From contig WGBK01000254.1 in the NCBI GenBank assembly GCA_015494335.1, positions 1 through 7,247 of the forward strand: a stretch of 7,247 nucleotides of DNA, read 5' to 3'. Made by a program: the position numbers and the translations under genes. The number at the start of each line of letters is the position of its first letter. The stretch's first letter is position 1. The notes under the pieces were generated by a model. It did no database searches and was not told the origin of the DNA. It was given only the letters and a program-made list of their open reading frames with translations. Positions 1 through 5,070 of this stretch are shown here, piece after piece. The stretch is from Gammaproteobacteria bacterium. Lineage in GTDB: Bacteria > Pseudomonadota > Gammaproteobacteria > GCA-001735895.

Positions 1-863
1 TCAGCGAGGCGGGAGAACATCTGGGCGTTTCCAAGTCGGTGGTGAGCCGTCGTGTCAGCGAGCTGGAACGACGGCTGGGCGTCAAGCTGCTTAACCGCAC
101 CACCCGGCGACTGTCCCTGACCTCGGCCGGGGAAGAGTTGCATGCCCAGGCCGCGGAGTTGATGCTGGCCCTGCGGGAGATGGAAGAGAAGGCTGTCGAG
201 CAGCAGACCTCGCTCAACGGCCACATCAAGCTGGCGGCCCCGCTGTCCTTCGGCCACCGGCACCTGGCCCCGGTGCTGACCGGGTTTCTGCGCGAAAACC
301 CGGATATCGAGCTGTCCGTGGATCTCGACGACCGGCGCATCGACATGGTTTCCGAGGGTTTCGATATCACGCTGCGCATTGGCGAGCTGGATGATTCCTC
401 GCTGATCGCCCGCCGCCTTGGCAGCATCCGCTTCGTTACCCTGGCCAGCCCGGAGTACCTGGAGAGACACGGCGTGCCGCAGCATCCTGCTGAGCTGGCA
501 CATCATGACGGCCTCTATTACGCCAATCTTCCTCCGCAACGGCAGTGGCTATACGGACAAGACGGGCAATTCGAGGCGGCCCGACCCCGACAGAGGCTGT
601 TGACCAACAACGGGGACATGCTGTTGCGCTGCGCCGAACGCGGGCTGGGGATTCTGCAGACGCCGACCTTCCTGGCTCATGAAGCCCTTCATTCGGGCCG
701 CCTGCGACTGCTGTTCGAGGATCAGCAGCAGCCGGTGATGAGTCTGCATGCCCTTTTTGCTCCGGGACGGCTGATTCCCCGGCGCCTGCGCGCGCTGGCC
801 GATCATCTTCAACAGGCCTTTGGAGACTGCCCGCCTTGGGATAGTGGTACTTTCTGCCGCTAA
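1..863 (+). CDS. LysR-family transcriptional regulator, CrgA-like, 5'-truncated by window edge
   Basis: A DNA-binding regulator with an N-terminal winged helix-turn-helix and a C-terminal periplasmic-binding-protein-like effector domain. The reading frame is open from base 3, giving 286 visible codons and ending at TAA 861-863. The first visible residues (SEAGEHLGVSKSVVSRRVSE) are the second half of the LysR helix-turn-helix, followed by the typical LGVKLLNRTTRRLSLT wing. About 20 N-terminal residues therefore lie outside the window, and the GTG at 39 is internal rather than the start. The effector domain follows, with IKLAAPLSFG, the FLRENPDIELSVDLDDR stretch and GFDITLRIGELDDSSLIARRLG, a pattern typical of the CrgA/YafC-like subgroup. 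Such regulators usually control a divergent oxidoreductase or efflux gene and often themselves; any such target would lie upstream, outside the window. The C-terminus (DCPPWDSGTFCR) is not a family motif. The family call is very secure; the ligand and targets are unknown. Confidence 0.95.
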   Translation, partial: SEAGEHLGVSKSVVSRRVSELERRLGVKLLNRTTRRLSLTSAGEELHAQAAELMLALREMEEKAVEQQTSLNGHIKLAAPLSFGHRHLAPVLTGFLRENPDIELSVDLDDRRIDMVSEGFDITLRIGELDDSSLIARRLGSIRFVTLASPEYLERHGVPQHPAELAHHDGLYYANLPPQRQWLYGQDGQFEAARPRQRLLTNNGDMLLRCAERGLGILQTPTFLAHEALHSGRLRLLFEDQQQPVMSLHALFAPGRLIPRRLRALADHLQQAFGDCPPWDSGTFCR

Positions 864-866
864 GCA

Positions 867-896
867 GAGACAATCCAAATTATCATCCTCTATAAA
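867..896 (+). promoter_or_regulatory. Candidate sigma70 promoter in the AT-rich spacer
   Basis: A -35-like GAGACA (867-872, 4 of 6 matches) lies 18 bases before a -10-like TATAAA (891-896, 5 of 6). The surrounding 881-960 is about 34% GC by hand count, much lower than the flanking genes. Transcription would begin near 903 and give a leader of about 120 bases for the gene at 1023. AT-rich DNA produces such matches easily, so this is only a candidate. Confidence 0.35.
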
Positions 897-958
897 TAAC
901 ACAGATCATTGCAGAATCGATTGTTCAGGTTCATATTTCCTGCTTTCAAAATGTCTGT

Positions 959-991
959 GTTTCCCTTGCCAGACGACAAATACAGGGAAAC
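959..991 (+). repeat. Perfect 8-base inverted repeat in the leader of the 95-residue gene
   Basis: GTTTCCCT (959-966) and AGGGAAAC (984-991) are exact reverse complements separated by 17 bases. A competing 5-base pairing, GTCTG (953-957) with CAGAC (970-974), is also possible. No T-tract follows on the plus strand, where a purine-rich run leads into the ribosome binding site, so a classical terminator for the upstream regulator is unlikely. It could be a leader hairpin or a protein-binding site. Confidence 0.4.
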
Positions 992-1010
992 TGAAGAAAA
1001 AGAATGAAGA

Positions 1011-1017
1011 AAGGAGG
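1011..1017 (+). promoter_or_regulatory. Strong Shine-Dalgarno sequence (AAGGAGG) deciding the start at 1023
   Basis: AAGGAGG is a full match to the anti-Shine-Dalgarno and lies 5 bases before ATG 1023. The in-frame GTG at 1017 overlaps this site and so cannot be the start it serves. The run from 984 to 1017 is almost all purine. No other gene in the window has a ribosome binding site this close to consensus. Confidence 0.85.
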
Positions 1018-1022
1018 TGGAT

Positions 1023-1310
1023 ATGAGCAAAGACGAGGAAAGATCCATACTGGTGGCGCTGCTGGACGATGCGGCGGAGCATGTGATTCCGCGGCTCTGC
1101 GATCTGCAGCGCCGGTTGCGGGCGGGTGCAGGGCTGTCGGACAATGATGCCCTGTTCTGCAGCGAGACCCTGGAGAAGCTGCGCTTCTGTCTCGACCATT
1201 CGTCGGACGATCACGAATGCGAGCTGATCTTCGCCAACATCACCCACCAGCTCTACGAGGTTCTCAGCCTGGCCGGTCCTTCGGCCGGGGGGACTGCCTC
1301 GGCAAGCTGA
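1023..1310 (+). CDS. Small acidic protein of unknown function (95 residues)
   Basis: I do not recognise this protein. It begins MSKDEERS and reads as mostly helical, soluble and acidic, with no signal peptide or membrane segment. Leucine and alanine are frequent, and there are two likely helical stretches (about residues 5-35 and 42-84), separated by a Gly/Ala/Ser/Asp-containing turn (RAGAGLSDND). Four cysteines (26, 46, 56, 66) and four histidines (20, 59, 64, 75) give a C-x2-H pair and an H-x-C pair in the second half, which could bind metal, although this is inference. The last residues (PSAGGTASAS) look disordered. A real gene is supported by the consensus ribosome binding site 5 bases upstream and by its fit between two clear genes on the same strand. 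A separate leader makes co-transcription with the LysR gene doubtful. Any link to dcd downstream rests on proximity only. Confidence 0.8.
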   Translation: MSKDEERSILVALLDDAAEHVIPRLCDLQRRLRAGAGLSDNDALFCSETLEKLRFCLDHSSDDHECELIFANITHQLYEVLSLAGPSAGGTASAS

Positions 1311-1316
1311 GCCGAG
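1298..1316 (+). repeat. Hairpin spanning the stop codon of the 95-residue gene
   Basis: CTCGGC (1298-1303) pairs exactly with GCCGAG (1311-1316) around a 7-base loop that holds the TGA stop (1308-1310). A second GC-rich hairpin (1268-1275 with 1282-1289, one G-U pair) precedes it inside the coding region. Neither is followed by a T-tract. Together they could slow transcript decay or assist termination, but GC-rich DNA forms such stems readily. Confidence 0.35.
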
Positions 1317-1329
1317 TCCGATGCCACGG

Positions 1330-1358
1330 TTTTCCCGCTGGACGGCGCCGGGTATAAT
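1330..1358 (+). promoter_or_regulatory. Probable dcd promoter with a perfect -10
   Basis: TATAAT at 1353-1358 is the exact sigma70 -10 consensus. The hexamer 17 bases upstream, TTTTCC at 1330-1335, is a weak -35 (3 of 6). Transcription should start near 1365, about 20 bases before the GTG of dcd, leaving room for the GGGGAAGG ribosome binding site. The promoter probably drives dcd and, since no strong terminator follows dcd, perhaps the CobW and AIM24-family genes as well. Confidence 0.65.
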
Positions 1359-1369
1359 CCCCGGCTTTT
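1347..1369 (+). terminator. GC-rich hairpin with T4 tail, overlapping the dcd promoter
   Basis: GCCGGG (1347-1352) pairs with CCCGGC (1360-1365) around a 7-base loop that contains the TATAAT, and TTTT (1366-1369) follows directly. The stem is short and the T-tract brief, so this would be a weak intrinsic terminator for upstream transcripts. The same bases form the -10 region of dcd. Whether it works as a terminator, or is only symmetry around a -10, cannot be told from sequence. Confidence 0.4.
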
Positions 1370-1384
1370 GGCGGGGAAGGCATC

Positions 1385-1951
1385 GTGAGCATCAAGTCCG
1401 ACAAGTGGATCCGGCGCATGGCCGAAAACGAGGGCATGATCGAGCCCTTCGAGCCGGGCCAGGTGCGTGAGACTGCCGGCGAGCGCATCATCTCCTATGG
1501 CACTTCGAGCTATGGCTACGATGTGCGTTGCGCCGACGAATTCAAGATCTTCACCAACATCAACTCGGCCGTGGTCGATCCGAAGAACTTCGCCGAGGAC
1601 AGCTTCGTCGACGTCAAATCCGATGTCTGTATCATTCCTCCGAACTCCTTCGCACTGGCGCGCACGGTCGAGTATTTCCGTATCCCGCGCAGCGTGTTGA
1701 CCATCTGCCTCGGCAAGTCCACCTATGCCCGTTGCGGCATCATCGTCAATGTCACCCCGCTGGAGCCGGAATGGGAGGGCCATGTGACCCTCGAGTTTTC
1801 CAACACCACGCCCCTGCCGGCCAAGATCTACGCCAACGAAGGTGTGGCGCAGATGCTGTTCTACGAATCCGACGAGGTTTGCGAGACTTCCTACAAGGAC
1901 CGTGGCGGCAAGTACCAGGGCCAGAAGGGCGTCACCCTGCCCAAGGCCTGA
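1385..1951 (+). CDS. dcd: dCTP deaminase
   Basis: Dcd (EC 3.5.4.13) is a cytosolic homotrimer that deaminates dCTP to dUTP. Dut then converts dUTP to dUMP, the precursor of dTTP, in pyrimidine deoxynucleotide synthesis. The 188-residue product starts MSIKSDKWIRRMA and is very close to the Pseudomonas-type enzyme, somewhat shorter than the 193-residue E. coli form. The GKSTYARCG segment (110-118) forms part of the nucleotide site; the VTLEF motif carries the presumed catalytic Glu137; and the C-terminal KDRGGKYQGQKGVTLPKA is the flexible tail that closes over the nucleotide. The GTG at 1385 is chosen because it gives the conserved family N-terminus and follows GGGGAAGG by 4 bases. A near-consensus promoter lies just upstream. 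Fifty-three bases separate it from the CobW-type gene, with no clear terminator between, so co-transcription is plausible. Nothing is odd about the sequence. Confidence 0.97.
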   Translation: MSIKSDKWIRRMAENEGMIEPFEPGQVRETAGERIISYGTSSYGYDVRCADEFKIFTNINSAVVDPKNFAEDSFVDVKSDVCIIPPNSFALARTVEYFRIPRSVLTICLGKSTYARCGIIVNVTPLEPEWEGHVTLEFSNTTPLPAKIYANEGVAQMLFYESDEVCETSYKDRGGKYQGQKGVTLPKA

Positions 1952-2004
1952 GTGCGCCCGGCGGCTGATCCCGCAACGCCCTTCGGCCTTCTTGCGAATC
2001 CGCC

Positions 2005-3039
2005 ATGTTCCGTGACATTCCCGCCCAGTTGATCAGCGGTTTCCTCGGCGCCGGCAAGACCACCGCAATCCGGTATCTCCTTCGGCAGAGGCCGGATGGG
2101 GAGCGTTGGGCGGTGCTGGTCAACGAGTTTGGCCGTATTGGAGTCGATGGGGCCCTGCTCGACGGCGAGGGTGTGGCCATCCGCGAGGTGGCCGGTGGTT
2201 GTCTCTGCTGCGTGACCAGCCAGGCCTTCAGCGTCGGCCTGGGTCGGTTGATTCGCGAAACCCGCCCCGATCGCATACTGATCGAGCCCTCGGGTCTCGG
2301 ACATCCGCGGCGACTGCTCGAACAGTTGCAGGCCGATCCCTGGCGCGGTGTGCTTGATCTGCGTGCCACCCTGACCCTGGTCGATGCGCGCAAGCTGGCC
2401 AATCCCCGCTATCTGGAGCACCCTATTTTCCGTGAGCAGATCGAGCTTGCCGATGTGCTGCTCGGCAGCAAGGCAGATCGTTATGGCAAAGTAGAGCGGG
2501 AGGCGTTACTGGACCTGGCGGCCAAGGCGGAGCCGCCGAAGGTGCGGGTGGCCTTTGTCGAGCAGGGCAGGGTTGATCCGGCCTGGCTCGATCTGCCGCG
2601 GGATCCGCAACGCTGCCCGCCGGGATCGACTGCGGTTCCTTCCGTAGCGGACAAGCCTTTGATCGAGCTTCCGGGCGATGATGGACTTGCACCGGAACAG
2701 GATACAGCTGCTGATCAGTGGGTCCTGTATGAGCAGCGTATGGATGGCTATTCCGCCCTGGGCTGGCGTATCGGTGCGGGCTGGCATTTCGATGACCGGG
2801 CGTTGCGGGAGTGGCTGCGGGCCCTGCCGATGGAAAGAGTCAAGGGCCTGCTGCGCACGGACTCGGGCGGGCTGCTGTACAATCGGAGTGGTGGAGACGA
2901 GGGGCTTGAACCGCGACCCGCGCCGGCGGTCTCACGACTGGAATTGATTGACCGCGATCCCTTGCCGGTCGAGCGACTCGACCGTGAAATCCGAACAATG
3001 GGCACGGCGCACAACACACCCGGAGGAGAAAGCGAATGA
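2005..3039 (+). CDS. CobW/P47K-type G3E GTPase, putative metal chaperone (COG0523)
   Basis: Members of this family bind GTP and deliver metal, often zinc or cobalt, to client proteins in the cytosol. The 344-residue product has the Walker A loop GFLGAGKTT (12-20), the switch-region VNEFG (39-43), the metal-binding GGCLCC motif (64-69, with Cys66, Cys68 and Cys69), the Walker B-like ILIEPSGLGHP (91-101) and a guanine-specificity motif in the unusual form GSKAD (154-158) instead of NKxD. The C-terminal third (about 238-328, starting QWVLYEQRMDGYSALGWR) resembles the CobW C-terminal domain. There is no His-rich metal-storage loop; instead a Pro/Asp-rich linker at about 195-235 separates the domains. 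The ATG at 2005 gives a compact N-terminus but has no good Shine-Dalgarno. Its stop overlaps the next start, so the two are probably translated together. No Zur-like operator was recognised upstream. The family is certain; metal and client are unknown. Confidence 0.93.
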   Translation: MFRDIPAQLISGFLGAGKTTAIRYLLRQRPDGERWAVLVNEFGRIGVDGALLDGEGVAIREVAGGCLCCVTSQAFSVGLGRLIRETRPDRILIEPSGLGHPRRLLEQLQADPWRGVLDLRATLTLVDARKLANPRYLEHPIFREQIELADVLLGSKADRYGKVEREALLDLAAKAEPPKVRVAFVEQGRVDPAWLDLPRDPQRCPPGSTAVPSVADKPLIELPGDDGLAPEQDTAADQWVLYEQRMDGYSALGWRIGAGWHFDDRALREWLRALPMERVKGLLRTDSGGLLYNRSGGDEGLEPRPAPAVSRLELIDRDPLPVERLDREIRTMGTAHNTPGGESE

Positions 3040-3824
3040 AATGCCATGAAGTCGATTACGAGATCGTCGGCCACGACCTGCAGATGGTCGAGGTGGAGCT
3101 GGACCCGGGGGAGACGGTGGTCGCCGAGGCTGGTGCCATGACCTTCATGGAGGAAGACATCGACTACGATGCGCGCATGGGCGACGGCTCGGCACCCGAC
3201 CAGGGCTTCATGAGTTCCCTGTTCTCCGCCGGCAAGCGCATGATCTCGGGCGAATCCCTGTTCATGACCCATTTCACCAACCGGGGTCGAGGCAAGCGCC
3301 GGGTCGGTTTTTCCTCGCCCTTTCCGGGCAAGATCGTGGCGCTGGATCTGGCGCACATCGGCGGGCAGCTGTATTGCCAGAAGGATTCCTTTCTCGCCGC
3401 TGCCCTGGGCACGCGCATCGATATCGCCTTCAACCGCAAGCTCGGGGTCGGCTTCTTCGGTGGCGAGGGTTTCATCCTCGAGCATCTGCAGGGGGACGGC
3501 ATGGTGTTCGTGCACGCGGGCGGCACCGTGATCGAGAAACAGCTGAACAATGAAACCCTGCGCCTCGATACCGGTTGCCTGGCCGCCTTCACCGCCGGCA
3601 TCGAGTACGATATCGAGATGACGCGCGGCTTGAAGAGCATGTTCTTCGGCGGCGAGGGGCTGTTCCTGGCCACCCTGCGCGGTACCGGCACGGTGTGGAT
3701 CCAGAGCCTGCCCTTCTCGCGCCTGGCCGACCGGGTGATCGAGAATGCGCCTTCTCACGGTGGCCGCAGTCAGGGCGAGGGGTCGGTGCTGGGCGGTCTC
3801 GGCCGCCTGCTCGACGGCGACTGA
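3036..3824 (+). CDS. AIM24 / TIGR00266 family protein
   Basis: A 262-residue member of the AIM24 family (COG2013, TIGR00266), a beta-rich fold with no established enzymatic activity in bacteria; the yeast namesake is a mitochondrial protein. Visible family features are the N-terminal VEVELDPGETVVAEAGAM (18-35), the GKRMISGESLFMTHF segment (66-80), and two copies of an FFGGEG motif (140-145 and 203-208), each followed by a hydrophobic strand and a GDG or GTG turn. These suggest an internal duplication. WIQSLPFSRLADR closes the fold, and a Gly/Ser-rich tail ending GGLGRLLDGD follows. There is no signal peptide. The ATG overlaps the CobW-type stop codon as ATGA, and GGAGGAG at 3022-3028 sits 7 bases before it, so the start is firm and translational coupling is likely. 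The gene ends 10 bases from a convergent gene. The molecular role is unknown. Confidence 0.92.
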   Translation: MKCHEVDYEIVGHDLQMVEVELDPGETVVAEAGAMTFMEEDIDYDARMGDGSAPDQGFMSSLFSAGKRMISGESLFMTHFTNRGRGKRRVGFSSPFPGKIVALDLAHIGGQLYCQKDSFLAAALGTRIDIAFNRKLGVGFFGGEGFILEHLQGDGMVFVHAGGTVIEKQLNNETLRLDTGCLAAFTAGIEYDIEMTRGLKSMFFGGEGLFLATLRGTGTVWIQSLPFSRLADRVIENAPSHGGRSQGEGSVLGGLGRLLDGD

Positions 3825-3832
3825 ATGGGCAG

Positions 3833-3850
3833 GATCAGCGCAGGCTGATC
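3833..3850. terminator. Hairpin between convergent gene ends, possible weak bidirectional terminator
   Basis: GATCAGC (3833-3839) and GCTGATC (3844-3850) form a perfect 7-base stem with a 4-base GCAG loop. It lies 8 bases after the AIM24-family stop and contains the stop codon of the minus-strand phosphatase gene. Neither strand has a T-tract after the stem, so it does not meet the intrinsic terminator pattern. It may protect transcript 3' ends or act with Rho. It is the only obvious secondary structure at this convergent junction. Confidence 0.4.
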
Positions 3851-4488
3851 ACCGGCCAGCCACGTTCCTCGGCCTGCTGCCGCAGGATCGGGTCCGGATC
3901 CACCGCAACCGGGTTCTCCACCTGCTCCAGCAGCGGCAGATCGTTGTGCGAGTCGCTGTAGAAATGGCTGCCGGTCAGATCCCTGCCCCGTTCCTCGAGC
4001 CAGTGGCGCAGTGCCTCCACCTTGCCCGCGCGGAATGTTGGCACACCGATATAGTGGCCGCTGTAGCGACCCTCGAGGATCTCCGGCTCGGTGGCCAGCA
4101 GGTGGGACACGCCCAGCAACTCGGCAATGGGGCGCGTGACGAAGGCGTTGGTGGCGCTGATGATCATCAGCTCGTCGCCGCGCTCGCGGTGCTTGCGCAA
4201 CAGCTCTTTGCTGCCCGGAGCGATGATCGGCCGGATTTCCTGTTCGATAAAATCCTGCCGCCAGCACTCCAGCTGTTCCCGGTCGAATCGCGCCAACGGC
4301 GCCAGCGCGAAACGCAGGTAACGGTCGATGTCGAGCCGGCCCTGTTCGTAATCCTCGAAGAACTGTCGATTCTTTTCCTCGTATTCCCGGGCATCGACGA
4401 TGCCGTTGCGCACGAGGAACTGGCCCCAGAGATAGTCGCTGTCGCCGGCGAGCAGGGTGTTGTCGAGATCGAAAAGTGCTAGGGGCAT
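3835..4488 (-). CDS. HAD-superfamily subfamily IB phosphatase (SerB-like; possible histidinol-phosphatase)
   Basis: A 217-residue cytosolic phosphomonoesterase of the phosphoserine-phosphatase-like HAD-IB group. All four HAD motifs are present: DLDNT with nucleophile Asp7 and acid/base Asp9; motif II Ser111 in MIISATN; motif III Lys156 in FRAGKVEAL; and motif IV YSDSHNDLP with Mg-binding Asp179 and Asp183. The helical cap lies at about residues 18-85. The length is normal for the family. It matches the Pseudomonas protein that also lies divergent to rppH-ptsP; I recall that protein being assigned histidinol-phosphate phosphatase activity, but this sequence alone does not prove the substrate, and phosphoserine or another small phosphate ester is possible. 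The ATG at 4488-4486 gives the nucleophile close to the N-terminus, as expected, although its Shine-Dalgarno is poor. A promoter candidate lies about 30 bases upstream. Confidence 0.93.
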   Translation of the reverse strand: MPLALFDLDNTLLAGDSDYLWGQFLVRNGIVDAREYEEKNRQFFEDYEQGRLDIDRYLRFALAPLARFDREQLECWRQDFIEQEIRPIIAPGSKELLRKHRERGDELMIISATNAFVTRPIAELLGVSHLLATEPEILEGRYSGHYIGVPTFRAGKVEALRHWLEERGRDLTGSHFYSDSHNDLPLLEQVENPVAVDPDPILRQQAEERGWPVISLR

Positions 4489-4516
4489 GGCATCACGGCG
4501 GGTTTCGGTGGATGGC

Positions 4517-4522
4517 TACTAT
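4517..4522 (+). promoter_or_regulatory. Candidate -10 element for rppH-ptsP
   Basis: TACTAT (4 of 6, including the two most important bases, A at position 2 and T at position 6) lies about 54 bases before the GTG of rppH. No recognisable -35 lies 16-18 bases upstream. It overlaps the minus-strand -10 almost completely, so this promoter would need an activator or share polymerase binding with the divergent one. An inverted repeat TTTTG-TG-CAAAA (4528-4539) sits just downstream. Confidence 0.35.
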
Positions 4523-4546
4523 AGGCATTTTGTGCAAAAATGACAG
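4518..4546 (-). promoter_or_regulatory. Candidate promoter for the HAD phosphatase gene
   Basis: Read on the minus strand, a -35 CTGTCA (4546-4541, 4 of 6) is followed after 17 bases by a -10 TATAGT (4523-4518, 5 of 6). The predicted start near 4511 leaves a leader of about 23 bases before the ATG at 4488. Spacing and matches are good for sigma70. The -35 overlaps the alternative ATG of rppH at 4540. Confidence 0.6.
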
Positions 4547-4575
4547 ATCGAATTCGCCTCCAGGGAAAACGCCAA

Positions 4576-5061
4576 GTGATTGATTCTGATGGATACCGCG
4601 CCAATGTTGGCATCGTTCTGAGCAACGATGAGGGCGCCGTGTTGTGGGCGCGGCGCATGGGGCAGGATGCCTGGCAGTTTCCCCAGGGGGGTATCAATCC
4701 CGGCGAGGATGCGGAGCAGGCCATGTACCGCGAGCTGTGGGAAGAGGTGGGTCTGGAAGCGGGAGACGTGCGCGTGCTGGGCGCCACCGACAGCTGGCTG
4801 CGCTACAAGCTGCCGCGCCGCATGGTGCGCCATCACAGCCAGCCGGTGTGCATTGGCCAGAAGCAGAAATGGTTCCTGCTGCGCCTCACCGGTGGCGAGG
4901 AGCGCCTGCGCCTGGACGCCAGCGGCTCGCCGGAATTCGACCAGTGGAAATGGGTCGACTACTGGTACCCCGTCGATCATGTCGTGTATTTCAAGAAACG
5001 GGTCTATCGCTGCGCCCTGCAGCAGTTGAGCAGCCGCATCCGGCTGCCGTCCCCGGACTGA
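4576..5061 (+). CDS. rppH: RNA pyrophosphohydrolase (Nudix)
   Basis: RppH removes pyrophosphate from the 5' end of triphosphorylated transcripts, which triggers RNase E-dependent mRNA decay. The 161-residue product, counted from GTG 4576, has the complete Nudix box at 38-60 (G-x5-E-x7-REL-x-EE-x-GL, with the metal-binding Glu residues 53, 56 and 57), preceded by WQFPQGGINPGE. The RppH-specific segments SWLRYKLPRR (73-82), PVCIGQKQKWFLL (90-102) and WVDYWYPVDHVVYFK (126-140) follow. The GTG start matches the family N-terminus (VIDSDGYRANVGI against MIDxDGYRPNVGI), and AGGGA at 4562-4566 is its likely ribosome binding site. An in-frame ATG at 4540 would add 12 residues (MTDRIRLQGKRQ) but lacks a Shine-Dalgarno, and the extension is not a family feature. 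Only 9 bases separate it from ptsP in the same frame, so co-transcription is very likely, as in E. coli and Pseudomonas. Confidence 0.96.
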   Translation: MIDSDGYRANVGIVLSNDEGAVLWARRMGQDAWQFPQGGINPGEDAEQAMYRELWEEVGLEAGDVRVLGATDSWLRYKLPRRMVRHHSQPVCIGQKQKWFLLRLTGGEERLRLDASGSPEFDQWKWVDYWYPVDHVVYFKKRVYRCALQQLSSRIRLPSPD

Positions 5062-5070
5062 TCGGCAGCG

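Noticed and set aside
820..1026. A 68-codon plus-strand frame across the AT-rich spacer
   Set aside because: It starts inside the LysR gene, has no ribosome binding site, and runs through the leader into the real ATG. Its Lys/Ser-rich end only reflects base composition.
2748..3758. A 336-codon open frame on the minus strand opposite the CobW-type and AIM24-family genes
   Set aside because: It is a mirror frame of two well-supported genes, its composition is low in motif content, and it would cross their coupled junction. No start signal was seen.
3745..4482. A 245-codon plus-strand frame opposite the HAD phosphatase
   Set aside because: The minus strand has all four HAD motifs in order here. 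The plus frame reads as a Gln/Ala/Val-rich shadow and begins inside the AIM24-family gene.
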